Source: Cyrtodaria siliqua (lineage: Eukaryota; Mollusca; Bivalvia; Adapedonta; Hiatellidae). From it: 64,000 bases of DNA. Below, one piece after another: positions 14,201 to 29,200 of this stretch. Both the position numbers and the translations under genes were made by a program. The stretch lies in assembly GCA_037043455.1 (NCBI GenBank), contig JAWPHD010005600.1, positions 1-64,000 of the forward strand. The letters run 5' to 3'. Each line of letters starts with the position of its first letter. Position 1 is the stretch's first letter. Below the pieces are notes generated by a model. The model did no database searches and was not told the origin of the DNA. It saw nothing but the letters and a program-made list of their open reading frames with translations.

Positions 14201-17200
14201 TTTCCCTATCTGAACCGGATACCCATGATTCTTTTTTTTGCATATCATTTACATTCTGTACATTCTGCGTTACCAACTACCAATGTTTCGCATGTTTATT
14301 TACACAATGACATCATGCAACTGTCATTGCTGATATCAGCAGCAACTTTTATCTTCCTCCATATGTAAGATCAGGCTTTCCATCACCCATGTAAAACATG
14401 GATAACCGTATACGATATGCAAGATTGCATTATTTTACATCTTTGTCAGGGAATCATGGCGGGTCCATTATAACAGGTAACATTAAAACCACGCTGCATA
14501 CAAAATATATCTTTATTATATACTTTCCAGTGAAATAGTGGATTTTATATTAAAATGAACCTTATATTTTCATTGTTTATATTTCACATGTTGTTGAGTA
14601 TATAATAAATATAATAAATACAATATTTGTTGGTTTGTCTTGAATATAGGATTTATTTTCATCTCGAAGCGAGAAAACTCAAATATTTTCACTCGTTCTG
14701 AAGCACTCATGAAAACATGTTTTTCTCACTTGTTGATGAAAATAAATCCTATATTCACTCAAAACAAACAAATATCCTCCATATATGTAGATAAAGTTAA
14801 AAAAGAATGTGTAAAATGTATCTCTACGAGCATGAAATGAGGTTTAAACACCTCATAGGCTGTTTTTAATTACTAAATATGTTTAAAAATAAATAACCAC
14901 GGTGTCATGTCTTCAGTTTAGTATTTGACAGGTTCAAATCTCGGCTCGCTGAACACTTTGGAAGTTTCTTTCTATTTGGATGTTTATCACAGGTCTGATT
15001 CTACTAAAAACTGAAATGCTAACAGTAAGTGTACACTATGATATGGACATACCTGTTCCTGCAGTAAGTGTACACTATGATATGGACATACCCGTTCCTG
15101 CAGTAAGTGTACACTATGATATGGACATACCCGTTCCTGCAGTAAGTGTACACTATGATATGGACATACCTGTTCCTGCAGTAAGTGTACACTATGATAT
15201 GGACATACCTGTTCCTGCAGTAAGTGTACACTATGATATGGACATACCTGTTCCTGCAGTAAGTGTACACTATGATATGGACATACCTGTAACAGTAAGT
15301 GTACACTATGATATGGACACACAAATGTAACAGTAAGTGTACACTATGATATGGACATACATGTTCCTGCAGTAAGTGTACACTATGATATGGACATACC
15401 TGTTCCTGCAGTAAGTGTACACTATGATATGGACATACCTGTAACAGTAAGTGTACACTATGATATGGACACACAAATGTAACAGTAAGTGTACACTATG
15501 ATATGGACATACATGTTCCTGCAGTAAGTGTACACTATGATATGGACATACCTGTTCCTGCTCCTCAAAACTTGACCTGTTGTAAGGATTTCCACAAAAT
15601 GTCATCTCCTTCTCCCATGGATGGTTTGTTCGATTGCAAGCCTGCAGAATTATTAAATACATACACAATTATTTATACGATATTACAAAAGGTTAAGACT
15701 ATCATAGTTAAGTTACATAAAATAATGCCTTGAGAATGATTGAACCCAATACAATAAGGGCTTTTTACAGCTTTATTGGTTTATCTCTCACATAAATACA
15801 TCATTTTGTTTAGGAATAATATAACACTATTCCCATGTAAATAGTTTTGTCAAATATTTTCTCATACGCACAATTTTTACAAAATCTCAGAATTTCCGAA
15901 TAACCCTCATACTTATTTGAAACACCCATATATGCCTTAAGTTTTACTAAAGCACTTAACCCTTAACCCGCTACATATATATAATGGACTGTTCTTTCTT
16001 TGAATTAAGACCATTCCATGTATGTGTCAAAGGGGTATTTTGTGGGAAATGACTGACTGATCAGCAGCATCTGGGTTTACAATGGACGCAAAAGCTATTA
16101 TAGTCTTGCTTAGCGGGTTAAGGGTTAACCATCACCACGATATTGTTAGTGTTTCACCAGCATCTTACCTGACAATCAGTCAAGTAACTCGTATGACAAT
16201 CGGCTGTTTCCCTTGTGTTACTAATTTCAAAGCGTGGATATTTGTCGATAGAATCCTGAAAACACAAAATAACGTTAACAAACGTAATTATATAATTATC
16301 AGTCCTTTTTAAGATTGTCGAGTTACATGTGTGGTTGCATTAAAACATATCATCAAAAAATAACGGCCTAAGGTAGCATTCATTCACAGAAAACAGTAAA
16401 AATTATGAACTCGAATAAAAATTACAACAATAAAAACAACGATAAAAACAACAATAAATACAACAATAAAAACAACAATAAAAACAACAATAAATACAAC
16501 AATAATTACAACAATAAATACAACAATATATACAACAATAAATACAACAATAAATACAACAATAAATACAACAATAATTACAACAATAAATACAAATAAA
16601 TACAACAATAAATACAGCAATAAATACAACAATAAATACAACAATAAATACAAATAAATACAACAATAAATACAACAATAAATACAATATACAACAATAA
16701 ATACAACAATATATACAACAATAAATACAACAATAAATACAACAATAAATACAACAATAAATACAAATAAATACAACAATAAATACAACAATAAATACAA
16801 TATACAACAATAAATACAACGATAAATACAACAATAAACACAACAATAAATACAACAATAAATACAACAATAAATACAACAATATATACAACAATAAATG
16901 CAACAATAAATACAACAATAAATACAACAATATATACAACAATAAATGCAACAATAAATACAACAATAAATACAACAATATATACAACAATAAATGCAAC
17001 AATAAATACAACAATAAATACAACAATAAATACAACAATAAATACCTGTATGTGACACCACAAACATCAAAGGGTTGACAATAAGGATACTGCCTTGGAA
17101 TCGTCAGTGGCAGAAAGTCCCCGCTGGGGGTTTAAACTAGGTCCTAAGTATCACCAAACCTCACTCTTACCCTACTGTTATTTCAATTTAATGTAACAGT

Positions 17201-20200
17201 TTAAATAAAGAAATCCCCTTCAGGCTAAATACAAAAATGTTGAAAATGAACCAATGCAACATTGCTGAAACAATTTACCTTGAATGCCTTGCACCAAGCC
17301 AGGCTGACAGATACAGTAAGCACACCGTGAATCTTCTTTTCCAGAGATTGTACACCTTGCAATATGTCTAAAAGAATACAATCAAAAATGTATTCATGTT
17401 TAAATTTAATGAAACTAACCCTCCAAATAACAACAAACTATTAAATACACTACAAAACCGTTTATCAAAACAATTGTCAGGTGTTCAGGTCACACAATAA
17501 TGTATGCGCCGATAAAATGTATAGGTTTATTTAAGGGTTCTTAAAATATCCATACAAAAATATGCGTAAAAATACAATAATATGCGTAAAATGAATTTAT
17601 GAGTTGACGATGGTAACTCTTAATTCGACGCTCCAGTGCAGGGGTTTGGCCTTGCTGGTTAAAGCTGTTTATATTGTGTCTATGGAGTTTAGATTGTCAA
17701 AACATTTCAATTATATATATATACCTCATGGTCAGTCAGTTTAGAAACGGTGTACATATGTTGTAAAATTTGGCTGTTGTTAGCGGGATAGCTACTTTAA
17801 TGAATTCGGTATATATACAAGGTACAGTTATTTGTTTGTTTATTCGTAACTGTTTTCTAACGTTATGGTGTAGTGTTTATAAACCTGCATCAAAGACACA
17901 GGTGGGCCTGGTGGTTAACATAACCTCAAGGTAAAACAAATCTTTAGAGCCTGATCATACTTTTGCATTAATCCATCATTTGTTCTTGTTAAGAAATATA
18001 TATTGAAAGTTTGAATGCTCAATTTAATTGAAAGTTTGAATGCTTAATTTAATTGTAACCAATTAAATTATTAGCATTACTCGGAGACCGAGGCATTTTA
18101 TAGCTAATACCAACAGTATTAGGTATAAACATCTGTGATAAACAAATAATTGTACTAAACACATCAACACTATGTACAGACATTTTTTGACAATGGAAAA
18201 CAAAAATCTCTATCTCGGAATTCTCGGAAATTCTAGATATTTTGGATAAGAGGGAAAGCGTCAATACAAAACATGTTGTTAAATATTCATGCAGTATATC
18301 CTCAAGTAACCTGTTCTCGAGGTACCTATTAAAGGTACATTTTATTTTGCGTGGTTTCCCGAGACTATGAAGCGCAATGACAGACGATCAGCCGGTGTTT
18401 ACAGTCAAAAGGTTGATAAGCTATTTGACGAGCTAAAAACAACATAAAAATTCAGAATAAAGTTATTATTTATAAAGTCGTACATATTTTATCAATTTTT
18501 CACTAAGTAATTTTTTCAACCCCTGTTTAAAACGTTATAAATAAAGTTAAAATCGTCCTACTTGCAGACGGTCTGTGTCAACTGAAAGTGTATCATGTTA
18601 CTAAAAACAGAACAGTCAGTGCTCGCTGAAGAGCTTGATGAGAAAAAATTCTATGGAAGTCCATTTGGGTCATATAAGTTATCTAAAATTAGTTGAAATA
18701 CCAAATAAAAACGAATCTATATTGTTTAGAAACATCACTGAATGTAAAAATAAACCATGGAATTTAGGTTAGGTCTTCATTTTTTGTATAACATCATATA
18801 ACTCATGGTTTATAAGTGAAAAAACGTTAACCTGGTCAGGGGCGTACCTGGGCACACGCACTAACGCACGTGTGTACAGGCTATTAAAGAAGCAAACAAA
18901 TAAAAAAGGCTAAAAATGCGAAAAATACAATAAAAACTGAAGGTATAGTGGGGTTAGGCACGTTTGTGAATCCAAAACTCGATGGTGCGTATACCTAAAT
19001 TAGCCCCAGGAACGCCCCTGCTGGTGAGTATTGCCTGGATTTTATCTTTTTTAATATACATGTATAGAAGTTTTTGTAAGAGAGGTTTATGGAATGAGAT
19101 ATTTTGACCTATCAGACATTTGATTCACCCTTTACAGAAAATAGTTTCACTCTGACACACACACACATACAGTGATGACTGATGAGACAGTATAATTATA
19201 TTTGTGTCCCGCATTAGACACCTTATTGGGCAAAATACAGCTGTGCTGTCATTAGCTTCTTTTTTCAAAACAATCCCAAGTACTGGATCATTTTTTTAGC
19301 TGATCTAATTTTGACTGACACATTACATCTTGAACTTTTGAAATTGAAATGATGCAAACTTTATTGGAAACTTTGCTGTTTTCAATCGAATTGGATTATC
19401 GCTGGAGGAAAACTGAGAAGGTGTGTGTTAATTAGGTATCGGCGATCACTTAGACCATCGAGAATTGGTAACGCCAGGATACTGTACACCAATATTGTTT
19501 GGCAGTTGATTTGGATTTTGATGGAAGACTTCGAGGAGCTGATCATGGAGATCTGAAGATGAATAATCTTTTTGACAAAATTTTACAAATATATATAGGA
19601 GATCATGTAATATAACAGTTATTGAATGGCTTACCGGTCAACAGTAAAACTATTTACCCTCGCTGCATGGAAGGATCATGTGAACTATTGCCTTTGGTCT
19701 TGTGCAATAGTTCACATGATCCTTCCATGTACCTTGGGCAAATAGTTTTACTACTGACCGGCAAGACATTCAATAACTGTATAATATTGCATTCGCAAAA
19801 GGTATTTATTAGGAATTTAATACCTTCTCAATAACCAGATAGCATTGCGTATTTTCCCAATAACCAGATAGCACTGCGCATTTTAATAAACCATGTTAGA
19901 TTAACGTGTTCAATATCATAAGCTATGTGAATGACATCGTGTTGTGTAAAGAAGTCTATGTATAAACATGTTTAAACGACTTTGCTTACCTGTGTGTTAC
20001 TTATCTGAGTATTGCAAGACTAACATGAGTGTAAGCGTATATCACCGTGACTGGATGAGCAGAACACGTTACTCTACTACTGATAATCCTATTATATTCC
20101 ACAAGTATTCCCATAAATCTCAACTAGAATACATCTTACCAAGCTCCTCAATTTCCTGTCCTATAGCTTTCATCATCATCCAGTAACAATAAAATCCAAC

Positions 20201-23200
20201 TTGTCCAAAAAGTGGATCTTCTTTTAAATCTTTTATTTCACTTTCCAGCTGTGAATCAATGGAGCTAGTATCGTCTGATTCGCTGACACTATCCGTATCA
20301 TTAATGTTGATATCCCCATCGACGCTATTATTGTCAGTATCAACATCGGTAATATTATTGCCAACAGCATCATCGCAACTACTGTTTTCACTACAGCTGC
20401 TGCTGGATCTTCCATCTTCCGAATTATCGTCGATAAATCCATCGTCAGAGTCATATTCATCCAAATTTTTGTTTTCGTAATCGTATTCTGAACGTTCTGT
20501 TTCCAGCGACGATTCAATGATGACTGGATGTTTTTTAATCTGCATTTTATAGAAACGTATGTTAATCAAACACCAGTGTTCAGACTGTAAAACAAACAGT
20601 TTGCTATTTTATCCTCTGGAAAAACTTAATAAGTAATAGTTTTAGCATGTTCGGTAACAAAGCATTAAATTGTTTAATTTAGGGTTACTAAAGGGTGTGG
20701 TTATAACGTACTACAACTACCAGATAGAGAAAAGTAGAGCACGGTCACAGCTCGTTGGTTATTTAAACACCTCAATCTCGGTGTATAAATAAGCCAACTT
20801 GCTGTGATCAGACTCTATCTATTACATAGAGTACGGTTTCAGCGAGTTGGTTCATTTAAACTCCTACTTTATTTGGCGGCTGGGAGTGAGTCGTCGGAAA
20901 CTGTCAATCAAACGTAATCACTTGATCACGTCACATTTGTCCTTGATATTTTGCTGGGCACGTGGCCTTACCTCGAGTATTTTTTATCATAATGGACGAC
21001 TTTTACCTTGACTGTGATGAATATATTTTACTGTCAAAAGTTGTCACCGCCTTTTATTACAATAGTAGTATAGCAAAAGAATAGAGAGAAGAGGATATAA
21101 TGTTATAGTATACGTATATAGTAAAGGGAAGGCTAGAAATGTAATACACTCGTTTTTCCAGATTTGTTAAAATCCCTTTTTACTATTGCGTGAGTAAATC
21201 TTGTTGAGATCTGGTCAGATATACATTATTTACTATTGCGTGAGTAAATCTTGTTGAGATCTGGTCAGATATACATTATTCTTCATTTCTTTAATATTGG
21301 CTGACCTAAATATGCCCTACTGACTACGAAAGTATTCATCAATTTTAAGTCGAAATTGAGAATTGAATGAAGAACATAGAATGATAGACTTCACGTTCAG
21401 GCGACCGAAACATGGTTGTTTCAAGCCATTACAATTTATAAAACAAGAGGTCAATGACCTTGAAGCTCTACTGATTGATTTTGATTTCAGGAAGTAGTCG
21501 CTACAAACTTGTTTTTTATAAAATTATTTTTAGCCGTGGCAGCCTTTGGAAGAAATGTGTCGCATTGAAATTAAAGATAGAACGATGTTAAAAAAATGTG
21601 GTACAGTTATGTTGAATTACTTAAAAACCACACTATATAAATTGATTTTCAGTTTGCTTTGACCCTGATTGTAGACAACAGACAGACAGACAGCACAAAA
21701 AGGTACAATTATGTTGAATTACTTAAAAACCACACTATATAAATTGATTTTCAGTTTGCTTTGACCCTGATTGTACGAAGTGTCCCAGTCAGAATAAACC
21801 CTGTCAAAATAAATACCGTACTCTAACTTCCTTTTATCAGAAGTAAGAGCATGGTGTTTTAACTCCGCCCCTTTAGTTATTTTACATTGAACAATTTAAT
21901 GCTTTGCATTCATCAAAGCTTTGCATTCATCAAAGGAAATTGCACCAATCATACTACAAATTCATGTAAACTTTCTTACTATCAATGTTCAGAAAACAAG
22001 AGGCCCAAGAGGGCCTGTATCGCTCTACTGGCTACCCACTGGGTGAGGCCAAATTTGACCCCAGATTCACCATTTGAACACACTTGGTAGAGGATCCAAA
22101 AGCTGATAATAAATAACAAATATTAAACCTTTTAACTCTTGTAGTTTCAGAGAAGAAGATTTTTGAAGTTCTTTCCTATAACTCTATGTAAAACTGATGT
22201 AACAAGGGTCGCTAAGCTCCCAATACCAAGGTTTCTTATGAGAAAAAAAATAAAAAAATAAAAAAATAATTATCAATCAATCAATCAATCAATCAATAAA
22301 ACAATAAAAAAAAATAAAAAAAAAAATAAAAAAATTGAGCCCATCAACCAAGGTTTCGTATGAAAAAGAAAATATACATATGCCTCCAGTGAGATTTGAA
22401 CCCACAACTCCATGAGTTTGCAGTGTACATTACCAAATATTGAAAAAGGGCCATAACTCCGGTGTTACTAGTTTGATCTGGTTGGTTCTCAAACTCGTTA
22501 GAGCTTTCATTGACATCAACAATCTGGCCAAGTTTGGGAAAGATCGAATACAAAAAGAAGGCGCTAGAGTGTTCATAAGGCTGAAAATGGCATATTTCAA
22601 TAAATCAAGGGCAAATAACTCTGGTGTTCCAGGTCCGATACAGGTTTTCGAACTTGTCCGAGCTTTCATTGATATAAACAATCTCTTAAAGTTTGGTAAA
22701 GATCTGATGAAAAATGAAGGCCCTATCGTCTTAACAAGGCAAAATATAGCATTTTAAACTAAATCAAGGGCCATAACTCCGCAGTTACTGGTCCGATCTG
22801 GCTGATTTTCGAACTTGTCCGAGCTTTCATTGATATTAACAATCTGGTAAAGTTTCATAAAGACCGGATGAAAAATAAAGGCCCTATCGTCTTAACAAGG
22901 CAAAATATGCATTTTTAATTAAATCAAGGGTCATAACTCCGCTGTTACTGGTCCGATCTGGCTGGTTTCGTACTTGTCCGAGATTTCAACCATATTAACA
23001 ATCTGGTAAAGTTTGGTAAATATCGGATGAAAAATAAAGGCCCTATCATCTTGAGGCAAAATAGAGCATTTTTAACTAAATCAAGGGCCATAACTCTGCA
23101 GTTACTGGTCCGATCTGGCTGGTTTTCGAACTTGTCCGAGCTGTTATTGATATTAACAATCTGGTAAAGTTTGGTAAAGATCCGATCAAAATTGAAAGCC

Positions 23201-26200
23201 CTATAGTCTTAACGAGCCAACAAATAGCATTTTTAACTAAATCAAGGGCCATAACTCCCCTGTTACTGGTCCGATCTGGCTGGTTTTCAAACTTATCTGA
23301 GCTTTCATTGATATTAACAACCTGTTAAAGTTTGGTAAAGATTGGATGATAAATGAAGGCCCAATCATCTTAACGAGACAAAAGTTAACGACAGACGGAC
23401 AGACGACGGACAACTCGGCATCACATAATAAAACCAATATAATAAGTATGGCTCTGAACAGATCCAATACGATAAAATTAGGGTATTGCCTTGGCAAAAG
23501 TAGGTATAAAAATCAAACAGGAAATGTAGCTTTCACAGAACACAGTCGACCAAAAACACAAATTAAAACAAGCAACAATTACAATGGTAACAGGAAGCAA
23601 GGCATGTGACATCACAAACACAAACAGGCTGACAATAGGACTACCGCCTTGGAATGGTCAGTGGCAAAAAGGCCGACGGGGCTTTAAACCAGGTTTTAGG
23701 GTGCACCAAACATCACTCTTACCATATTGTCATCCCAATAAAATTGGACAGAATAAATAAAGACATCCCTCCTAGGTTATATCCTCTAACAAACTAGGCA
23801 GCATTAATAGGTAATATAACACATAGATGATCATGTATATATGAATATAACAAACAAAAGCCCAGAAAGCCACAATGCAAGTACTCAATGACTTGACAAA
23901 AGCCAGAAAAACAAGAAAATGAACAATTAAGGGTACGACAAGACAATATTTAAGACAAACTTCAAATGCTACCATCCTTTGAGGATTGAGGTAGACGTCA
24001 TCATATCTGACCACAATCTGTCCAGTCATTGCACAGACAAAGAGGAAAGCATAGTGGTGAACCGTCAATCACCCTGAATCACACTGCAGTAGATAGGGAT
24101 TTACAAAGTAATAGAAATAACTTTCTAAGTAGTTTACAAACGTTTTGCAAAATACAGACTTTATATAAATAAAAACTTTATATGACAATCTCGGTAGCAC
24201 GGACAAAAACAATAGTGGAATATTTTCAGGATATCATGTTTAAATAATCTTGTTTCATTCTCTCACACAACACCAATTATAACACAGTTCATTCATACTT
24301 TATATTGCATATTCTGCTCAAAAATACTTAGATATGTGTTAGTTCTATAACTTTGAAAATGTCCTATATAATTCACTGAGATTTACTAAGGCAATACATG
24401 AACCTTAAACACGCTGATACTGTTCAATGCATTTGAAGTATAACCAACAAAGTTGAACTAAATTGGATGTGTTCACCAACACACCGTGAATACAGCACAA
24501 TATACAAGCAAGTCCCTTCACTAGCTTAATTGGTAATCATCTTCTGAGCTTGACTGTTTAAGGAAGCCTCATATAAATGTATTCACTCACGAACTGCTAT
24601 TAACAAAATTCTTTCTAAACATTACGTAATACGTGATAACCATTCATCACTATACTACAAAACGTAACAGGTATTGATGCTCTTGAGAAGCAACAAAATC
24701 TTGAATATAAATTATAAAACCAGCAGCATCTGACAGGTGACTTTACAATTCAAGATTTGGTGATTTTTGAAGAGCATCAAATAACAGTTTCATAAATACC
24801 TTTTAGTGTATAAACACAAAGATTCATAGATGACCCATTCTTACCCGGTTAAATTTCTTCTTTTTAAGACTAGCAGTGGCATCACATGAACTGTCCGAAT
24901 CTTCCATTATAGGTGTGCATTTGGCCGGCGAAACAGGTGGCGTATATACAATTGTACAGTCCGAGTCCGAATTATCTAGGAAAACGGTGCATTAATCATT
25001 TTCAATAAATCAAAATTTCCGAACAAGTTTGTGTTGTGCGTATTTTATTTTAAACAACAACTGACGGTATTTGAAATATAGTCTACAATGTGAGCAGAAC
25101 GAGAGAATAACATTTATTTGAAATAATATAAAAATGAAATGACAAAATGGGTATAAAGTTAGATGAGGAAATACAGCATTCACATCGACAGAATGCTACA
25201 AATTTAAAATTATATGTAAATATATTCTCAATCCAAATCGCTATTTGTATATTATGCTGGTTAGATACAGCTGATTTTGAGTACATTTCTATAATATGAG
25301 CCAATATAACTTCAATATACCCATATAATTCATTAACATATACCTTCATCATCACTGACAATTCGTCTTTGATTCTTCTTTTTTGTCGAACGTGTTATTG
25401 CCTCTAGCTCGTCTGCATCATCCTCGACATCAGTGGCGTCACTATCGTCCATGATTTCAACAACTTCTTGTGAATGTGACGTACTGATTAAAAACAAGTT
25501 CAGGTAACACTATTAGATTTTGTTTTTCGATTTATTTGCAGAAGAAATATTTTCGCGTGTGATTGAGGGACAAGTTGTTTAGTTGTGTTTACTACAGCTC
25601 GCTATACCGTACAAATGTTATGTATACATCAATACTGGACAAAAACTTAAAACGCCGCTCACTAATACCCCATGTTACCAATAGTACCTTCATCTTGATC
25701 TCTCATTTTCTTCTGGTGAAATAAAATCTGATAATTAAATAAAATACTTTATTACCCAAACATTTTGTTTTAAAATGTTGTTAAGTGTGCATGTTAGATG
25801 TGGTAGTGTATTAATAGTTAGGCAACAATGAACTGTTCAGGTTTAAAATCAACATGGAATGAAAGTATGAAAAAAATGACTGTGTAATTATTAAAACCCT
25901 AGCAACAGTGTGAAAATTCAATGTCTGACCTAATGCAAAACTTAAATGCAATAACTTCACTCAACTATAAATACAACAAGTCTCTTATTTCATTTTCAAC
26001 GATGACACAACAATCAACGTAATTGTGGTGATGCATTTATGCATAAATTTAGTAAATACTGAACAGGAATCTTTTCGAAGCAAAACACACAAAACGGGTA
26101 GGCTCATTTTTATTGTGTCTGTTCAGGAGCGGAGAATGTAAGATGCAACATTCTCACGCCCACTAGGAGCAGCCTGAGACGGTCAAGTCTTTATTCCATA

Positions 26201-29200
26201 ATAATATGTTATTGTAAATAGAGGATATTTATTGGTTTGGAGTGAATATAGGATTTGTTTTCATTGAGAAGCGAGAAAACATATTTTCACGCGAGTGAAA
26301 ATATGCGAGTTTCCTCACTTCGAGATGAAAATAAATCCTATATTCACGACAAACCAACAAATATTCTATTTATTATATACTCACAACCTTGAAACTTCTG
26401 CAGAAAAAACACAATGCGCCAAAACAATAACATCAACACCCTCATTGCGTCATTTTCGGTATTTCACATGTGAAATATAACCAATGAAAATATAAGGTTT
26501 TATTTTAATCATAAAATCCACTATTTCACTGGAAAGTATATTACAAATAGCTTATATGTAATATTTATAGCATACTTTTTCGAGTATATGTGATTTATAT
26601 TGCTTTTCGAGGGACGTAGGCCCGAGAGTCCAGTATAAATCGCATACGAGAAAAATATGCTATAAATGTTTTGTACCATAGCCATTTATCCAAGTATGCG
26701 CGTTCAAGAAGTTTTAGGGCGTTGCAGTTTTCAGTAAAAATAACAGCTCGATCCAATCAAGAAATAGCATTATCACGCGGCATGAGCATGACCCAAGTTT
26801 TGATTACTGCAGCCAATCGCCTTTGTATATTATTGGGAAATGCAATGTCAAGGAGTGCTATTTTGGTCATGGTTTAGTCGTTTTGATTGACAGGTTATGT
26901 GTAAACATTACAACTGCGCACGCGTTAAATTGCGTAGATCATGGTATAACTGCCGAATCTGTCATTTATAGCTCGGCTGAAATATACCGGCATTTATAGC
27001 ACGGTTTAGGCTCAGACATCACGTTTATGAAAATTATATCATAAGCAAGAACAAACGAAAACCATTAGAGCTATGGTATAAATTAAAACACACTGTGTAT
27101 ATTTTATTGAAATAACATTGAGAACTAAACCAAGTCCATTATGTTAAAATTTAAAGTCACCTGACTCTATAACCTAATGGTAATGCATACGGATTGTCAA
27201 TCCAGAAATCTGGAATTCGAATCCCATGTTGAGCAAAGTATATTTATACCACAATAGCCTAAATACACACTATGCATCGTGTAATACCCGAGGATATACA
27301 CAGCATATGTTAGTTATTGTGGTATAAATACAATAGAGCATGAGTCTTGCACGTGTACGGACGATAATGCACTCGCTGGTGCTCGTGCATTATCTCCCCG
27401 TACATGTGCAAAACTCATGCTCTATCCTATACTTCAATAATAAGGGCATTGTAGTTTTTCGATGTTGCTACATTGAATGACGGATTAACAATTTAGTCCT
27501 GTAATAAGGAGTTATGGCCATGGTATGTAAGAATGAGAGTAAAATTAAAACCCATTCCAAAACATGCCGATTATATAGAGATTATTTAACTGCTGGGATC
27601 GATTATAGGGAAATCCTTCACGAGATGGATAGGCTTGTGGTTCTTTTCAGGAACGAGTGTATACGAGTGAGTGGAAAAACAAAACACGACTACCATCGCA
27701 TGAAGGATTTCCATATAATCGAGTCCAGCAGTTAATTAATCTACTTACATGTATTACATTTTAAATCAAGTTATGTATGATCTTAACCGAAAGTGTTCGC
27801 TTTATTGAAAGTTATCGGCAGCAACACTTTATTGACGTCAAGACTTAACATAACAGTTAGTTATTTTTATGTTTGTAGTTATTAATATTTAGCAATTATG
27901 AATATTCTTTCACTGAGAACTCCCAATCTTTCACCCATAGAATTGTAATTAATGTACTTCTTTATATGTATGTGATAGTTTTAAGTATAGCTATAGTAGC
28001 TTTAACCTGCATCAACCATTATGAAAAACATGCCAGCATGGTACCTGTCACTATCTCCAGTGTGTACACTAGTCTCCCTGTCCTCATCATTATCTGAATT
28101 ACTAAACAAGTTTCTAGCACAGCTTTCGCTCTTTATAGGATTCAGTACAGCTTGCAATGCTTTCGTTTCTGGGACCGTTGGGTTCACCTCAATAGAAGAT
28201 CTTGGTGTGGTGGACAGTTGTATTTTCCCTGAAATAAATATAAACAAGAGGTCAATGACCTTGAAGCTCTACTGATTGATTTTGATTTCAGGAAGTAGTC
28301 GCTACAGACTTGTTTTTTGAAAAATTATTTTTAGCCGTGGCGGCCATCTTGAATTTCCGGCCGACCTGAAATTTTGCTAGGATCAATTAGACATCAAGAG
28401 CAACATTCCTGTGAAGTTTCATGAAAATCCGTCAAGTAGTTTCACAGGAATAGTCGCTACAAGTTTTCATTATATAACTCTATGTAAACAAAGATGGCCG
28501 CTGACAGCCATGTTTAACGTCGAATCAAAATAATGTTTGACTCTGATAACCATCATGTCATGCTGATCATTTTACAAAAAGTCCCATATCAATATCACTT
28601 ATAGTTTTCAAGACGTAGTCGCTACAAACTTCTTTTTTAAAAAATCTAATTTTAGCTGTGGCGGCCATCTTGAATTTCTGGCCGATCTGAAATTTTGCTA
28701 GGATCAATTAAACATTAAGAGCAACATTCCTGTAAAGTTTCATGAAAATCTGCCAAGTAGTTTCAAAGGATTAGTCGCTACAAGTTTTTACTATATAACT
28801 CTATGTAAACAAAGATTGCTGCTGGCAGCCATGTTTAACGTTGAATCAAAACAATTTTTGACAAGGACCAACATCATGTCATGCTGATCATTTTACAAAA
28901 AGTCCAATATCAATATCACTTATAGTTTTCAAGTAGTAGTCGCTACAAACTTGTATTTTGAAAATCTATTTTTAGCCATGGCAGCCATCTTGAATTTCCG
29001 GGCGACCTGAAATTTTGCTAGGATCAATTAGACATCAAGAGCAACATTCCTGTGAAGTTTCATGAAAATCCATCAAGTAGTTTCAGAGGAGTAGTCGCTA
29101 CAAGTTTTCATTATATAACTCTATGTAAACAAAGATGGCCACTGGCAGCCATGTTTAACGTCGAATCAAAATAATGTTTGACTCTTATAACCATCATGTC

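Noticed and set aside
14980..15668. Open frames across the 39 bp minisatellite (both strands)
   Set aside because: The period is divisible by three, so frames stay open by default. Only 15552-15641 is bounded by splice sites and joins the flanking exons.
16384..17070. A 228-codon minus-strand frame rich in Cys, Ile and Tyr
   Set aside because: It is the translation of the (aacaataaatac)n microsatellite.
20991..21083. Short plus-strand frame starting MDDFYLDCDEY
   Set aside because: Thirty codons, no recognisable motif, no clear splice context.
27160..27237. Functional tRNA-Asp gene (and tRNA-like pieces at 13.9, 22.4, 46.1 and 52.3 kb)
   Set aside because: Acceptor stems do not pair or the B box is degenerate, and non-tRNA tails or dispersed copies point to SINE heads.
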